Source: Chitinophagaceae bacterium
Lineage (GTDB): Bacteria; Bacteroidota; Bacteroidia; Chitinophagales; Chitinophagaceae
Reading direction: 5' to 3'
Assembly: GCA_947458275.1 (NCBI GenBank)
Contig: CANGYR010000011.1
Span: forward strand, 1 to 64,000
DNA length: 64,000 bases
Shown: positions 34,101 through 42,672 of the stretch, piece after piece
How the letters are laid out: every line of letters starts with the position of its first letter
Position numbering within the stretch: the first letter of the stretch is position 1
Made by a program: the position numbers and the translations under genes
The notes under the pieces: model-generated
Seen by the model: the letters and a program-made list of their open reading frames with translations, nothing else
Told to the model about the DNA's origin: nothing
Databases searched by the model: none

Positions 34101-37098
34101 TTCAAATGTTTTATTAATTGCGAATATTACTGTAACTCCAACAAGAAATGGTTGTGCCGGCGCTCCGGTGAATTTCAATATCTCTGTTAAGCCAACTCCA
34201 TCAGTAATATCAGTACCTGATCAGTCTGTTTGCAGTGGCAGTAATATCAATGCAATTGCCTTTGGAGGAAACACAACAGGTGCAATTTATTCCTGGTCAA
34301 ATGATCAGATAGCAACAGGTCTTGCCGCAAGCGGAACAGGTAATATTGCTGCATTTACTGCGACAAACATTTCCAATCAGCCGGCAGTATCAAATATAAC
34401 AGTTACTCCTACACTAAATGGTTGTGCAGGGGCTGATATGAAATTTGCTATCACTGTAAATCCTTTGCCTGATGCTATCCGGTTGAATGATATCGTTGTA
34501 TGTAATGGAGCAGTTATCCCGGCAGTTGATATGACTTTGACTTTAAACAGGATTCCTTCAACAGTAATCAACTGGACAAATACACTTTCATCTATTGGTT
34601 TGTCAGCAAGTGGCACAGGAAATATTCCATCATTCACTGCGGTTAACAATACAAACAATTCAGTTAATGCTGACATTAAAGTAACAGCATCTGCATATGG
34701 CTGTTCCAATGCGCCGATCACCTACAAAATTTCAGTTAAGCCAACTCCATCAGTAACATCAGTACCTGATCAGTCTGTTTGCAGTGGCAGTAATATCAAT
34801 GCAATTTCCTTTGGAGGAAACACATTAGGTGCAACTTATTCCTGGACAAATGATCAGATAGCAACAGGTCTTGCTTCTAGTGGAACAGGAAATATTGCTG
34901 CATTTACTGCGACAAATACTTCCAATCAGCCGGCTGTATCAAATATAACAGTTACTCCTACACTAAATGGATGTGGAGGAGCTGATATGAAATTTGTTAT
35001 CACTGTAAATCCTTTGCCTGATGCTATCCGGTTGAATGATCAGGCCTCATGCAGTAAAGAAATTCTTCCCGCAATTGATTTGACAGGTGGTGCAAACAGA
35101 TTACCTTCCGGGACTTTCAACTGGGTGAATAATACACCAGCCATTGGATTGCCTGCAAGCGGAAAAGATATCATTCCTTCTTTTACTACAGTCAATAGTA
35201 CTGATAAAGTAGTTAACGCGATTGTAACTGTCACACCTTCTTCATACGGTTGTGCCGGTGCTCCGGTAAGCTATAGAATAGCAGTGAACCCAGTTCCTGT
35301 TGTTTCAGCAGTATCGAATCAGACTGTCTGCAATGGAGCCAATACTAATGTTATTCAGTTTACTTCTGGAACAAACAGTGTAGTATATGACTGGACAAAT
35401 GATCAGTCTTCAATAGGATTGGCAGCTGCCGGGACAGGTAATATACCTTCATTTAAAGCTTTGAATAATTCAGCTACAGTATTGTTGGCCAACATCAGCG
35501 TTACACCTAAGTTGAATGGATGTATAGGTGATGCAAAAAGATTCAATATTGTGGTAAATCCATCTCCGGTTATTTCACAACCTGCTGATGTGACTGTTTG
35601 TAATAGTCAAAGAATCAACGGCATCAATTTAAGTTCAAATATCGCCGGATCTACTTTTAGATGGAGTAATTCAAATCCAGTCATCGGATTGTCTAACAGT
35701 GGTACTGGTAATATTCCATCATTTACTGCAGTTAACTCCGGTGGCCAGTCTTTGACTTCAATCATTACCATAACGGGAACGGCTAACGGCTGTAACAGTG
35801 AAGAAAGAAAAATGCAGATTACAGTTGCACCATCCCTGACCATTGCTCCGATGCAGGATAAAGCTGTTTGCAGTGGCGGTACGGTTGAGTCGGTTGCTAT
35901 TAACGGTTCCATCAGCGGAGTGACATATCAGTGGACTAATACCAGGCCAATGATTGGACTGCCTGCATCGGGTACAGGAAATATTCCTGCATTCGTTGCG
36001 AAGAACAACGCTGAAGGTCCATTGGATGCAGTGATTCAGGTAACAGCTAATAATTTCGGCAATTGCCCCTCGGCTTCGAGAACATTCAGAATATCTGTTA
36101 ATCCTTTGCCTTCCGTAAACGCAGGATCAGATAAAACAGTTTGCAAAGGAAGCAGCACCAACATAACTGCCTCCGGAGCTGTTCAATACAGCTGGAGCCC
36201 CTCAGCCGGATTGAGCTGTACGGAGTGCCCGAATCCGGTTGCAACAGTACAATCTCAAACAGCCTATGCTGTGGAAGGAAAAAATGCTTACGGTTGTAAA
36301 GCCATTGACTCCGTTATGCTTAAAGTTATCGAGCCCTTTGATATGATTGTTTCTCCCGATGATACAATTTGCTCAGGAGGTTCAGTTCAGTTAAGAGCAA
36401 TGAAAGCATCTAAATACGAATGGTCGCCTGCAACAGGATTGAGTGCAACAGACATCGCAACGCCGGTGGCGAATCCAACAGCAAGTACAACTTATCGCGT
36501 GATTGGGTATGATGAGAATAATTGTTTTACCGACACTGCTTATGTGTATGTTACAGTTGGACCCAATCCTACAGTTGAAATCGGTCCCAATCTGAGTGTA
36601 GCTACCGGCAGTACAGTAAATTTCCAACCTACTTATACCAACGGACCCATTGCCAGATGGAACTGGAATCAGGACAGAAGTCTGAGTTGTACAAATTGTC
36701 CCAATCCAACTGCAAGGGTAGAGAACAATACAACCTATACGCTTTCGGTAGAAAATATATACGGTTGCAGAACAGCTGATACGGTGTTGGTAACTGTTTT
36801 CTGCAAAAGTGCTCAGTTCTTCCTTCCAAATGCGTTTACACCTGATGGAGATGGATTGAATGATAAGCTGATGATCAGAGGAGCGGGTATTACGGTGAAG
36901 TCATTCAGAATTTTTAATCGCTGGGGTAATCTGGTATTTGAAAAAACAAATTTTATGGCCAACGATCCTAATTATGCCTGGGATGGCATGGTGAGGGGAG
37001 TGCCTGTGAATCCGGATGTGTATGTGTACACAGCAGAAGTGACTTGTGATAACGGTACCGTGTACATGTTTAAAGGAAATACTACCGTACTTAAATAA
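31192..37098 (+). CDS. Giant surface adhesin: WG repeats, PKD domains, nine Ig-like repeats, T9SS type B sorting domain
   Basis: This secreted protein has about 1968 residues from ATG 31192 (ATG 31201 is also possible). After the signal peptide (MKKPLSFFILLLSLYSNAQ) come WG-type repeats (about 50-185: KNGQWGFINEQG), then a jellyroll-like domain (about 205-430). Three PKD domains follow (about 500-740: WEFGDGT, WNFGDGN, WDFGDQT), then nine PKD-like repeats of about 90 residues (about 820-1640, each with VCxG...SGxGNI.SF). Three shorter modules come next, then a gliding-motility-type C-terminus (FLPNAFTPDGDGLND, FNRWGNLVFE). That tail directs export by the type IX system and surface attachment. 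PorP/SprF follows 38 bases later and is its likely partner. Confidence 0.9.
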   Translation: MKPMKKPLSFFILLLSLYSNAQRIGAVNSNSKNNSGSFQSKYNKAAVDIWDEVENYVNGFARVLKSDKFSLINTSGNLIAKVEFDGARNFSHHLAAVEKNGQWGFINEQGINVIPFQFEIAYDFKSDVTAVFSNKKWMIIDQAGKIINTPDIDVCYGFKNGTAQIEKSGRKGVMFENGTITFSGSESAPKKLSQRIANNPTNNAIGSCPNNLDFENGNFTGWRCFVGSVDTIGTTNIVKVNPSAPLANRHRIISRSNPSVIDPFGLFPINPPDGSNFAVKLGNTNIGAQAERIRYTIRVPLNDSNFSIKYDYAVVFQDPGHTAWSQPRFVARLFDSAANKYVDCASFEYISTSNLPGFALSKVDSSVIYKPWSSVFISMRAFAGKTMVLEFTTADCVRRGHWGYAYVDVQSICGEAVQMQYDCNYPNETILDAPPGFEIYKWWNKDFTRLLAQGQHAVLNPGPPANSTIWVEMIPYNNYGCTDTMPVRIYGSFTPSFKVSEKNVVCAPRNISFYNNNTPSVSAVWEFGDGTTATGDTVNHTFLSAGTYVVTLTVTLPSGCIGKVIDTIRITSPTVAVNYAAGNFCNNQTVNFEAIGNNVDSLVWNFGDGNIITTSQLVTNYSYNTAGTFVPSVKVYIKGGCELNPPLPDTIRIEKVNAEFNSFVSANCTATSVLFKDSSYSNFGITGYTWDFGDQTGAAGASVNHVYTSTGNYSVRLIAVGKYGCSDTVIYPVAIRLLTIPNISINATAQSCEKSAVNFTSTIQSADSIASVLWISSDGKSGIGSQFSNIFNQSGNYTVRSIVNTIYGCADTANHAITINAIPQFATTGNQEVCAGQKTNQINLTSNIANTVFSWQNDNTSVGLPASGNGNIPSFTTTNQSSNVMAANVKISASANGCSAPTQELSINVKPLPVINKPTDQTLCNKDNTTPIVFSGNANDITYNWSNNTTSIGLTASGSGNIASFVAANVSNVLLIANITVTPTRNGCAGAPVNFNISVKPTPSVISVPDQSVCSGSNINAIAFGGNTTGAIYSWSNDQIATGLAASGTGNIAAFTATNISNQPAVSNITVTPTLNGCAGADMKFAITVNPLPDAIRLNDIVVCNGAVIPAVDMTLTLNRIPSTVINWTNTLSSIGLSASGTGNIPSFTAVNNTNNSVNADIKVTASAYGCSNAPITYKISVKPTPSVTSVPDQSVCSGSNINAISFGGNTLGATYSWTNDQIATGLASSGTGNIAAFTATNTSNQPAVSNITVTPTLNGCGGADMKFVITVNPLPDAIRLNDQASCSKEILPAIDLTGGANRLPSGTFNWVNNTPAIGLPASGKDIIPSFTTVNSTDKVVNAIVTVTPSSYGCAGAPVSYRIAVNPVPVVSAVSNQTVCNGANTNVIQFTSGTNSVVYDWTNDQSSIGLAAAGTGNIPSFKALNNSATVLLANISVTPKLNGCIGDAKRFNIVVNPSPVISQPADVTVCNSQRINGINLSSNIAGSTFRWSNSNPVIGLSNSGTGNIPSFTAVNSGGQSLTSIITITGTANGCNSEERKMQITVAPSLTIAPMQDKAVCSGGTVESVAINGSISGVTYQWTNTRPMIGLPASGTGNIPAFVAKNNAEGPLDAVIQVTANNFGNCPSASRTFRISVNPLPSVNAGSDKTVCKGSSTNITASGAVQYSWSPSAGLSCTECPNPVATVQSQTAYAVEGKNAYGCKAIDSVMLKVIEPFDMIVSPDDTICSGGSVQLRAMKASKYEWSPATGLSATDIATPVANPTASTTYRVIGYDENNCFTDTAYVYVTVGPNPTVEIGPNLSVATGSTVNFQPTYTNGPIARWNWNQDRSLSCTNCPNPTARVENNTTYTLSVENIYGCRTADTVLVTVFCKSAQFFLPNAFTPDGDGLNDKLMIRGAGITVKSFRIFNRWGNLVFEKTNFMANDPNYAWDGMVRGVPVNPDVYVYTAEVTCDNGTVYMFKGNTTVLK
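34192..34491 (+). repeat. First copy of a 300-base near-identical repeat inside the adhesin gene
   Basis: This stretch is repeated at 34741-35040 with only scattered substitutions. The offset is 549 bases, that is 183 codons or two repeat domains, so the frame is kept. Other repeat domains of the gene have diverged far more. Confidence 0.85.
34741..35040 (+). repeat. Second copy of the 300-base repeat inside the adhesin gene
   Basis: It is nearly identical to 34192-34491 and starts with the same codons for KPTPSV. It covers one full PKD-like domain (VPDQSVCSGSNINAI) and the first residues of the next (DAIRLND). It probably reflects a recent duplication of two domains or gene conversion. Confidence 0.85.
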
Positions 37099-37136
37099 TT
37101 AAATAGACGTTTGTCTGATAATTCAAAACCTGACCT

Positions 37137-38177
37137 ATGAAAACACTATTATTTAAAAAACTGACTTTTTCTGTGTTGTTGCTTTTCTGCATGAATGGCA
37201 TTCAGGCACAGGATATTAATTTCTCGCAGTTTTACGACTTGCCCATTTTGAGAAATCCTGCACTCGCAGGTATTTTCACCGGAGACATCAGGGTTACATC
37301 TGCCTATAGAAATCAGTGGCAGAGCGTTACCGTTCCTTACCGCACTATGGCGCTGGGTATTGAATATAAAAGAAGTGTTTTCTCCAACGGCGATTTTATT
37401 ACCATTGGTGCACAGCTTACAAATGATGTGGCGGGCGATTCCAGGTTCAGTAGAATTCAGGCACTTCCGGTTATCAATTATCATAAATCACTCAGTGCAG
37501 AAAAAAGTACTTATCTCTCTGCGGGTTTTATGGCCGGTCCGGTGATGCAGTCTTTCGATCCAACCAAACTGAGATTTGATGATCAGTATGTAGGTACGGA
37601 ATATAATGCGTCTAACCCTACCCGTCAGACATTCAACAATTCCAGATTGAATTACTTTGATCCTGCAGTGGGGTTGTGTTTCAGTACTGAAACAGAAAAC
37701 GGAGGCAATTTTTATGTCAGTGCAGGTCTTTTTCATTTCACTAAACAAAGAGTATCTTTTCTTCAAAAAAACGATTTTAGGATGTTGCCTAAATATGTAA
37801 TCAATGCGGGCTATACATACATGATGGATGAAATCAACAGAATGGTTTTGTATGCGGATTTTTTCCAGCAGGGGGGAGCTGCCCAGGCACAAGGCGGCGC
37901 GATGGTGATGCATGATTTGCAGGAAAGAGAAGACGGTGAAAAGATGAGTATCAGCGGTGGACTTTTCTACAGATTGAATGATGCGGTTATTCCTGTTGTT
38001 AAACTGAACTACTACAACATGAGCGTTGGTGTTACCTACGATGTGAATGTCAGCAAACTGGTGCCGGCATCACAATACAGAGGAGGATTTGAAATGACAC
38101 TTTCGTATAAAGGTCTGACAAGAAGTGCACACGATGACCCTGCTTATGATCAGATCAGATGTCCGAAGTTTTTTTAG
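37137..38177 (+). CDS. PorP/SprF family type IX secretion outer-membrane protein
   Basis: This 346-residue outer-membrane beta-barrel has a signal peptide (ending IQAQ) and the family hallmark near the N-terminus: DINFSQFYDLPILRNPALAG, followed by RNQWQSV. PorP/SprF proteins help deliver and anchor type B sorting-domain proteins at the surface. They are usually encoded right after their cargo, as here. The C-terminal repeats of alternating hydrophobic strands fit a barrel. It is most likely co-transcribed with the adhesin. Confidence 0.93.
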   Translation: MKTLLFKKLTFSVLLLFCMNGIQAQDINFSQFYDLPILRNPALAGIFTGDIRVTSAYRNQWQSVTVPYRTMALGIEYKRSVFSNGDFITIGAQLTNDVAGDSRFSRIQALPVINYHKSLSAEKSTYLSAGFMAGPVMQSFDPTKLRFDDQYVGTEYNASNPTRQTFNNSRLNYFDPAVGLCFSTETENGGNFYVSAGLFHFTKQRVSFLQKNDFRMLPKYVINAGYTYMMDEINRMVLYADFFQQGGAAQAQGGAMVMHDLQEREDGEKMSISGGLFYRLNDAVIPVVKLNYYNMSVGVTYDVNVSKLVPASQYRGGFEMTLSYKGLTRSAHDDPAYDQIRCPKFF

Positions 38178-38183
38178 TAAGAT

Positions 38184-38972
38184 TTATAAACAGAGGAGTC
38201 TTCCTCCGTCAACCGGCAAATTAATTCCGTTGATGTATCCTGCTACCGGACTGCATAAAAATGCTACGGCAGCACCAAATTCTTCCGGTTGCCCGATGCG
38301 TCCTACCGGGATCTCCGCCACCAGCTCTTTCATTACTTCATCTTCCGATTTACCCGTATCGGCCGATTTTTTCTTTATTACATAATCAGCTCTTACGGTT
38401 TGAGTGAACCCGGGTAATACATTATTTACCGTAATGCCATATGGCCCCAGCTCCGTAGCCAGCGTCTTGCTCCAGTTGGCCACCGCTGCTCTGATGGTAT
38501 TGCTTACCCCCAATCCCAATAATGGCTGCTTCACTGACGTGGAGATGATATTGATGATTCTGCCAAAGCCCGCAGCTTTCATTCCGGGAACCAATGCCTG
38601 CGTTAAAATATGGTTGCATATCAGGTGATTGTTGAATGCAGTTACAAACTGATCTGTGTCGGCATTTAAAATGGAACCTCCTGCAGGACCGCCGGTGTTG
38701 TTTACCAGAATGTGAGCTATGTTGCCTTTTTTCACATACTCATTGATGGCATTCTCAACCTGTTTGCTATCTGTGAAGTCTGCCTTAAGGTAACTGTGTT
38801 GTTGCCCATTTGATTTGTCGAGTGTGGCAACGGCTTCAATTAATTTTTCTTCATTTCTTGCCATGAGCACCACATTGGCGCCTAATAATGCGAGTTCCAC
38901 CGCAGAGGCATATCCCAGTCCCTGGGTGCTTCCGCAGACGATGGCCGTTTTGCCTGATAAATTGAGGTTCAT
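38184..38972 (-). CDS. SDR-family oxidoreductase with substituted catalytic residues
   Basis: The 262-residue protein is a classical-length short-chain dehydrogenase/reductase with a cofactor loop at CGSTQGLG (13-20) and NNTGG (91-95). The expected Ser is at 144 (IISTS), but the catalytic Tyr-x3-Lys is replaced: Ser157 stands where Tyr should be and Arg161 where Lys should be (VSNTIRAAV). It may therefore be an atypical SDR subfamily with another mechanism or a non-catalytic role. The C-terminus (INGINLPVDGGRLLCL) is normal. The YkgJ gene lies 9 bases upstream on the same strand, so the two probably form an operon. Confidence 0.82.
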   Translation of the reverse strand: MNLNLSGKTAIVCGSTQGLGYASAVELALLGANVVLMARNEEKLIEAVATLDKSNGQQHSYLKADFTDSKQVENAINEYVKKGNIAHILVNNTGGPAGGSILNADTDQFVTAFNNHLICNHILTQALVPGMKAAGFGRIINIISTSVKQPLLGLGVSNTIRAAVANWSKTLATELGPYGITVNNVLPGFTQTVRADYVIKKKSADTGKSEDEVMKELVAEIPVGRIGQPEEFGAAVAFLCSPVAGYINGINLPVDGGRLLCL

Positions 38973-38981
38973 ATTCTTTAC

Positions 38982-39404
38982 TTATTTTTTAAATCCTGTT
39001 TGTATTTTAAGTTCTTCCACAACATTATAAATAATCGGACAAATGCTGTAGTGAATGAGTGTGCTGAACAACCGTTGCGTAAAATGGGGCTTGTGCAAGT
39101 GAGGAAAATCTCTGCATTCCGAAAATCTGTTTGCGTAAATGCTGCAGGATTTGTTTTCCAGAAAATGACAGGGAATCGTATTCATGATCATTTGTCCGCC
39201 CGCACTTACCTCAACATATTGTTCTTTAAAATTTGCCGATGACAAATTTATGCAATCTGCCGCTTTGTCGGCCTCTTCGTCTGTAATGTGAATCATCAGA
39301 TTCTTGCAACAGGCCCCGCATGTCGTACAGTCAATTTCTTTTTCCACCCGCGCATTGATTTTGTGTACCAGGCCATCAATGGTGACAAGATCCCTGTTTT
39401 TCAA
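38982..39404 (-). CDS. YkgJ-type cysteine-cluster protein (start uncertain)
   Basis: The 140-residue product holds a YkgJ-type zinc/iron-sulfur cluster: IDCTTCGACC, with Cys26, Cys29, Cys32 and Cys33, and further cysteines in IPCHFLENKSCSIYANR, SECRDFP and SICP. The exact biochemical role of the family is not settled. The listed start is a TTG at 39402-39404. The frame stays open for another 130 bases and encodes plausible protein (TDENDAFRTFLKNRDL) without any ATG, GTG or TTG. The real start could therefore be a rare codon such as ATT or ATA near 39477-39490. It precedes the SDR gene. Confidence 0.75.
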   Translation of the reverse strand: MKNRDLVTIDGLVHKINARVEKEIDCTTCGACCKNLMIHITDEEADKAADCINLSSANFKEQYVEVSAGGQMIMNTIPCHFLENKSCSIYANRFSECRDFPHLHKPHFTQRLFSTLIHYSICPIIYNVVEELKIQTGFKK

Positions 39405-39514
39405 AAATGTCCGGAAAGCATCATTTTCATCTGTCTTTTTTTCGGCATTCAGCGCAATGGTCTCTTTATTGATTTCTATGTTGATGTGAATAGTTTTATG
39501 TTGATATAATCCGT

Positions 39515-39522
39515 CAAAGTTA
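39515..39522 (-). promoter_or_regulatory. Candidate -7 box for the YkgJ gene (TAACTTTG)
   Basis: On the minus strand this reads TAACTTTG, which fits TAnnTTTG. Transcription would start near 39508, so the open frame between there and the TTG at 39404 would be part of the message. No -33 element was recognised. Confidence 0.4.
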
Positions 39523-39782
39523 AAGGTAATGTTTTACCTTTTTTCATTCATCCCCAATTCAATATCAACCCGTTATATAATTGATTTCAAAATATTTACG
39601 CACATAATAAGCAACTTTGTGGATAAGTCAATCAGCCTATTTACCGAGCCATTAAATTAAATTCGCGGACGGGAAATCCTGATGTTTCCCCTTTTTTATT
39701 ATATGTAAAGATTGACAATGTTTATCAGTTTATATAAATTAACCTCTAAACCGTTAAACCCTTAAACCTTTAAACCTTAAGA
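39523..39782. other. Intergenic region upstream of parE with terminator-like hairpin
   Basis: The region is AT-rich and without genes. GGGAAA/TTTCCC at 39671-39690, followed by CTTTTTT, looks like a small terminator on the plus strand, though no gene precedes it on that strand. It could be an attenuator in the parE leader or the end of a small RNA. Tracts of AAACC(C/T)TTAAACC precede the parE ATG. Confidence 0.4.
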
Positions 39783-41669
39783 ATGGCTGAAAAAGAAATA
39801 TTCGATTACACCGAAGACAGTATCAAGAGTCTCGACTGGCGGGAGCATATCCGTCTAAGGCCTGGTATGTATATCGGAAAACTCGGTGATGGCAGCAGTG
39901 CCGATGATGGGGTATATGTTTTAATAAAGGAGGTGATCGACAACTGTATTGATGAGCATACGATGGGCTATGGTAAGCATGTGGAGGTTACAATTGAAGG
40001 CAAAACCATTACGGTCAGAGATTATGGTCGTGGTATTCCTTTGGGTAAACTGGTTGATGTAGTCAGCAAAATCAATACCGGTGCCAAATATGACAGCAAG
40101 GCATTTCAAAAAAGCGTGGGGCTGAATGGGGTGGGTACCAAAGCCGTGAATGCACTCAGTAATTATTTTAAGGTAACTGCATTTCGCGAAGGGAAGGAAA
40201 AGACGGCCGAGTTTGAAAAAGGGGTATTGATAAAAGAACATAAGGAAACAGCTACCAAACAGGAGAATGGTACTGAAGTGATATTCATTCCGGATGATAC
40301 AGTTTTCAAAAACTTTCATTTCGTACAGGAATATCTTGATAATCAGTTCTGGAATTATTGTTACCTGAACGCCGGACTGATCCTCAACCTCAACGGAAAA
40401 AAATATGTGAGTAAAAATGGCCTGCTCGATTTGTTGCAGCGCAAGACAAACGAGGATGAAATTCGTTATCCTATCATCCATCTGAAAGGGGAGGATATCG
40501 AAGTGGCCATCACGCATGAAAATGGTTACGGAGAAGAGTATTACAGTTTTGTAAACGGACAATTCACTACACAGGGCGGAACGCATCTTGCTGCATTTCG
40601 TGAGGGCTTTGTAAAAACAGTGCGCGATTTTTTCAAGAAAGATTATGATGCGGCCGACATACGGGGAAGTATTTGCGCAGCCGTATCAGTAAGGGTGCAG
40701 GAGCCGGTATTTGAGAGCCAGACAAAAACCAAGCTGGGTTCTCATACGGTATATGAGAATGGCCCTACGATGAAGAATTTTGTAGGAGATTTTCTATTGA
40801 AGGAACTCGATAATTATCTCCACCGCAATCCTTCTGCAGCCGATGCATTGAAAAAACGCATTGAGCAGAACGAACGCGAAAGAAAAGAACTGGCAGGTAT
40901 AAAAAAACTGGCCAATGAAAGAGCTAAGAAAGCTAATCTGCACAACAAGAAATTGAGGGATTGTAAGTTTCACTATAATGATGAGCCTACAGGAAAAGAC
41001 AAAGAGGCCATTGTAGAAAAACAAAAAGAAAGTACCATTTTTATTACCGAGGGAGACAGTGCCAGTGGTTCTATCACCAAGGCAAGAAGTGTGAATACAC
41101 AAGCCGTATTCAGTTTGAGAGGTAAGCCATTGAACTGTTACGGGCTTACCAAAAAAGTGGTGTATGAAAATGAAGAGTTTAATTTATTGCAACACGCATT
41201 GAATATTGAAGAGGGGTATGAAGGGTTGAGATACAATAATATTGTAATCGCCACCGATGCGGATGTGGACGGTATGCACATTCGGTTGTTGCTGATGACT
41301 TTCTTCCTTCAGTTTTTTCCCGATCTGGTGAAGAATGGCCATGTGTATATTTTAGAGACGCCTTTGTTCAGGGTTAGAAATAAGCAGGAGACGATTTATT
41401 GCTATGACGAAACGGAAAAGCAAGCGGCGATGAAAAAGCTGGGAGCTAAACCTGAAATCACTCGCTTTAAAGGGTTGGGAGAAATCAGTCCGGATGAATT
41501 TGCGCGCTTCATTGGGGTGGATATGAAGTTGCAACCGGTAATCATGGAACAGGGAGAACACATCCAAAATTTGCTGGAGTATTATATGGGAAAAAACACA
41601 CCACAGCGGCAGGATTTTATTATTGAGAATTTGAAGGTGGAGGTGGATTTGGTAGAATCAAGTTCGTAG
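39783..41669 (+). CDS. parE: DNA topoisomerase IV subunit B (ParE)
   Basis: The 628-residue protein is a type IIA topoisomerase ATPase subunit. The GHKL ATP site has Glu50 and Asn54 ([10 protein letters not shown]), followed by VRDYGRGIP and [14 protein letters not shown]. The TOPRIM domain starts at TEGDSASGS (Glu423) and has [12 protein letters not shown]. The length and the parC gene nearby indicate topoisomerase IV rather than gyrase. It unlinks daughter chromosomes. The DUF1835 gene and parC follow on the same strand, 174 and about 1000 bases downstream. Confidence 0.92.
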   Translation: MAEKEIFDYTEDSIKSLDWREHIRLRPGMYIGKLGDGSSADDGVYVLIKEVIDNCIDEHTMGYGKHVEVTIEGKTITVRDYGRGIPLGKLVDVVSKINTGAKYDSKAFQKSVGLNGVGTKAVNALSNYFKVTAFREGKEKTAEFEKGVLIKEHKETATKQENGTEVIFIPDDTVFKNFHFVQEYLDNQFWNYCYLNAGLILNLNGKKYVSKNGLLDLLQRKTNEDEIRYPIIHLKGEDIEVAITHENGYGEEYYSFVNGQFTTQGGTHLAAFREGFVKTVRDFFKKDYDAADIRGSICAAVSVRVQEPVFESQTKTKLGSHTVYENGPTMKNFVGDFLLKELDNYLHRNPSAADALKKRIEQNERERKELAGIKKLANERAKKANLHNKKLRDCKFHYNDEPTGKDKEAIVEKQKESTIFITEGDSASGSITKARSVNTQAVFSLRGKPLNCYGLTKKVVYENEEFNLLQHALNIEEGYEGLRYNNIVIATDADVDGMHIRLLLMTFFLQFFPDLVKNGHVYILETPLFRVRNKQETIYCYDETEKQAAMKKLGAKPEITRFKGLGEISPDEFARFIGVDMKLQPVIMEQGEHIQNLLEYYMGKNTPQRQDFIIENLKVEVDLVESSS

Positions 41670-41697
41670 TTTGTGGTTTGTGCTTTGGTGTTTTTTT

Positions 41698-41790
41698 ACC
41701 GCAGAGCCGCAGAGGACGCAAAGTTTACGCAGAGATGAAACACAAACATACGAAGCATAACCACAAACCACAAACAACAAACCACAAACT
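41698..41790. repeat. CCGCAGAG-family element and AACCACAAAC tract
   Basis: ACCGCAGAGCCGCAGAGG and related words (41698-41740) belong to the CCGCAGAG family also seen at 45195, 52684 and 54828. This copy lacks the complementary right arm. A tract of ACCACAAACC words follows. Confidence 0.6.
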
Positions 41791-41843
41791 CTATATTAAG
41801 TAAATAAATTTCAAAACAACCTATATCATAAATTAGTATAAAT

Positions 41844-42662
41844 ATGGTTCACATAGTTTTCAGCACCGCAGATGCGGCCGTATTGCAATCGGCGATAGAG
41901 CTGGATGAAACGCTGCAGGGGCAGGTAGTAGTAATTAAAGATGATTATTCTGTAGGGCCGATTGATAATATTTACGTTGGCGAAGGAATAGATAAACGCA
42001 AGGAATGGTGGAACAGCGTTTTGGCCGGAGGCGATTTTGAAAAGAAAAAAGAATCGGAGGAGTTTGATGATTATAAATCGGCAGCAGAGTTGGTCGGTAC
42101 GATGCGTCGCGACGAGAATGAAGTAATCTGGATTTGGGCGGCACAAAACAAAGTGGATGTAAGCGGCTATTACTGGCTCTTGCATTATATGAAAGAGTTT
42201 CAGGGGAGGGTGCATATACTTTATTTGAACAACCTTCCATTTATCAATGAGAAAGGAAATATTTTTTATCCTGTTTGGTTGAATGAAATTCCTGCGAAAG
42301 AATTTTTGAAGGCAAAAAAACTGGCCAGAGAAATTACTTTGAGTGAGTTTGAAGTGGATCCTGACGAATGGACCAAATTGTGTTCGGAAGAAAAAGGAGT
42401 GAGAATACTGGAAGGAGGGAAGAAGCTGGTGCAGCATGATTATTCTTTTTACGATAATGACCTGAAGCGCTATGTGACAAATGACTGGCAGAAAGGTTCT
42501 AAGATCATCAATAATTATCTTTCAAAAGCAAAGCATACTACCGGTGAAGCATACCTGCTGTGGAGATTGAAAGAGTTGATTGCAGCAGATTCTTTCGAAG
42601 TGCAGGGCAAAGTGGCGAATATGAAAGATTTTGAAATCAAATGGAAATCCGCAGGAGCATAA
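41844..42662 (+). CDS. DUF1835 domain protein
   Basis: This 272-residue cytoplasmic protein starts MVHIVFSTADAAVLQSAI and has the DUF1835 pattern KDDYSVGPI near 32-40, with conserved Trp residues (WWNSVLAGG, IWIWAAQNKVDVSGYYW). The C-terminal part corresponds to the DUF3658-type half. The function is unknown. It lies between parE and parC, and parC starts 10 bases after its stop, so it is probably co-transcribed with parC. Confidence 0.85.
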   Translation: MVHIVFSTADAAVLQSAIELDETLQGQVVVIKDDYSVGPIDNIYVGEGIDKRKEWWNSVLAGGDFEKKKESEEFDDYKSAAELVGTMRRDENEVIWIWAAQNKVDVSGYYWLLHYMKEFQGRVHILYLNNLPFINEKGNIFYPVWLNEIPAKEFLKAKKLAREITLSEFEVDPDEWTKLCSEEKGVRILEGGKKLVQHDYSFYDNDLKRYVTNDWQKGSKIINNYLSKAKHTTGEAYLLWRLKELIAADSFEVQGKVANMKDFEIKWKSAGA

Positions 42663-42672
42663 AGTTTGAATT

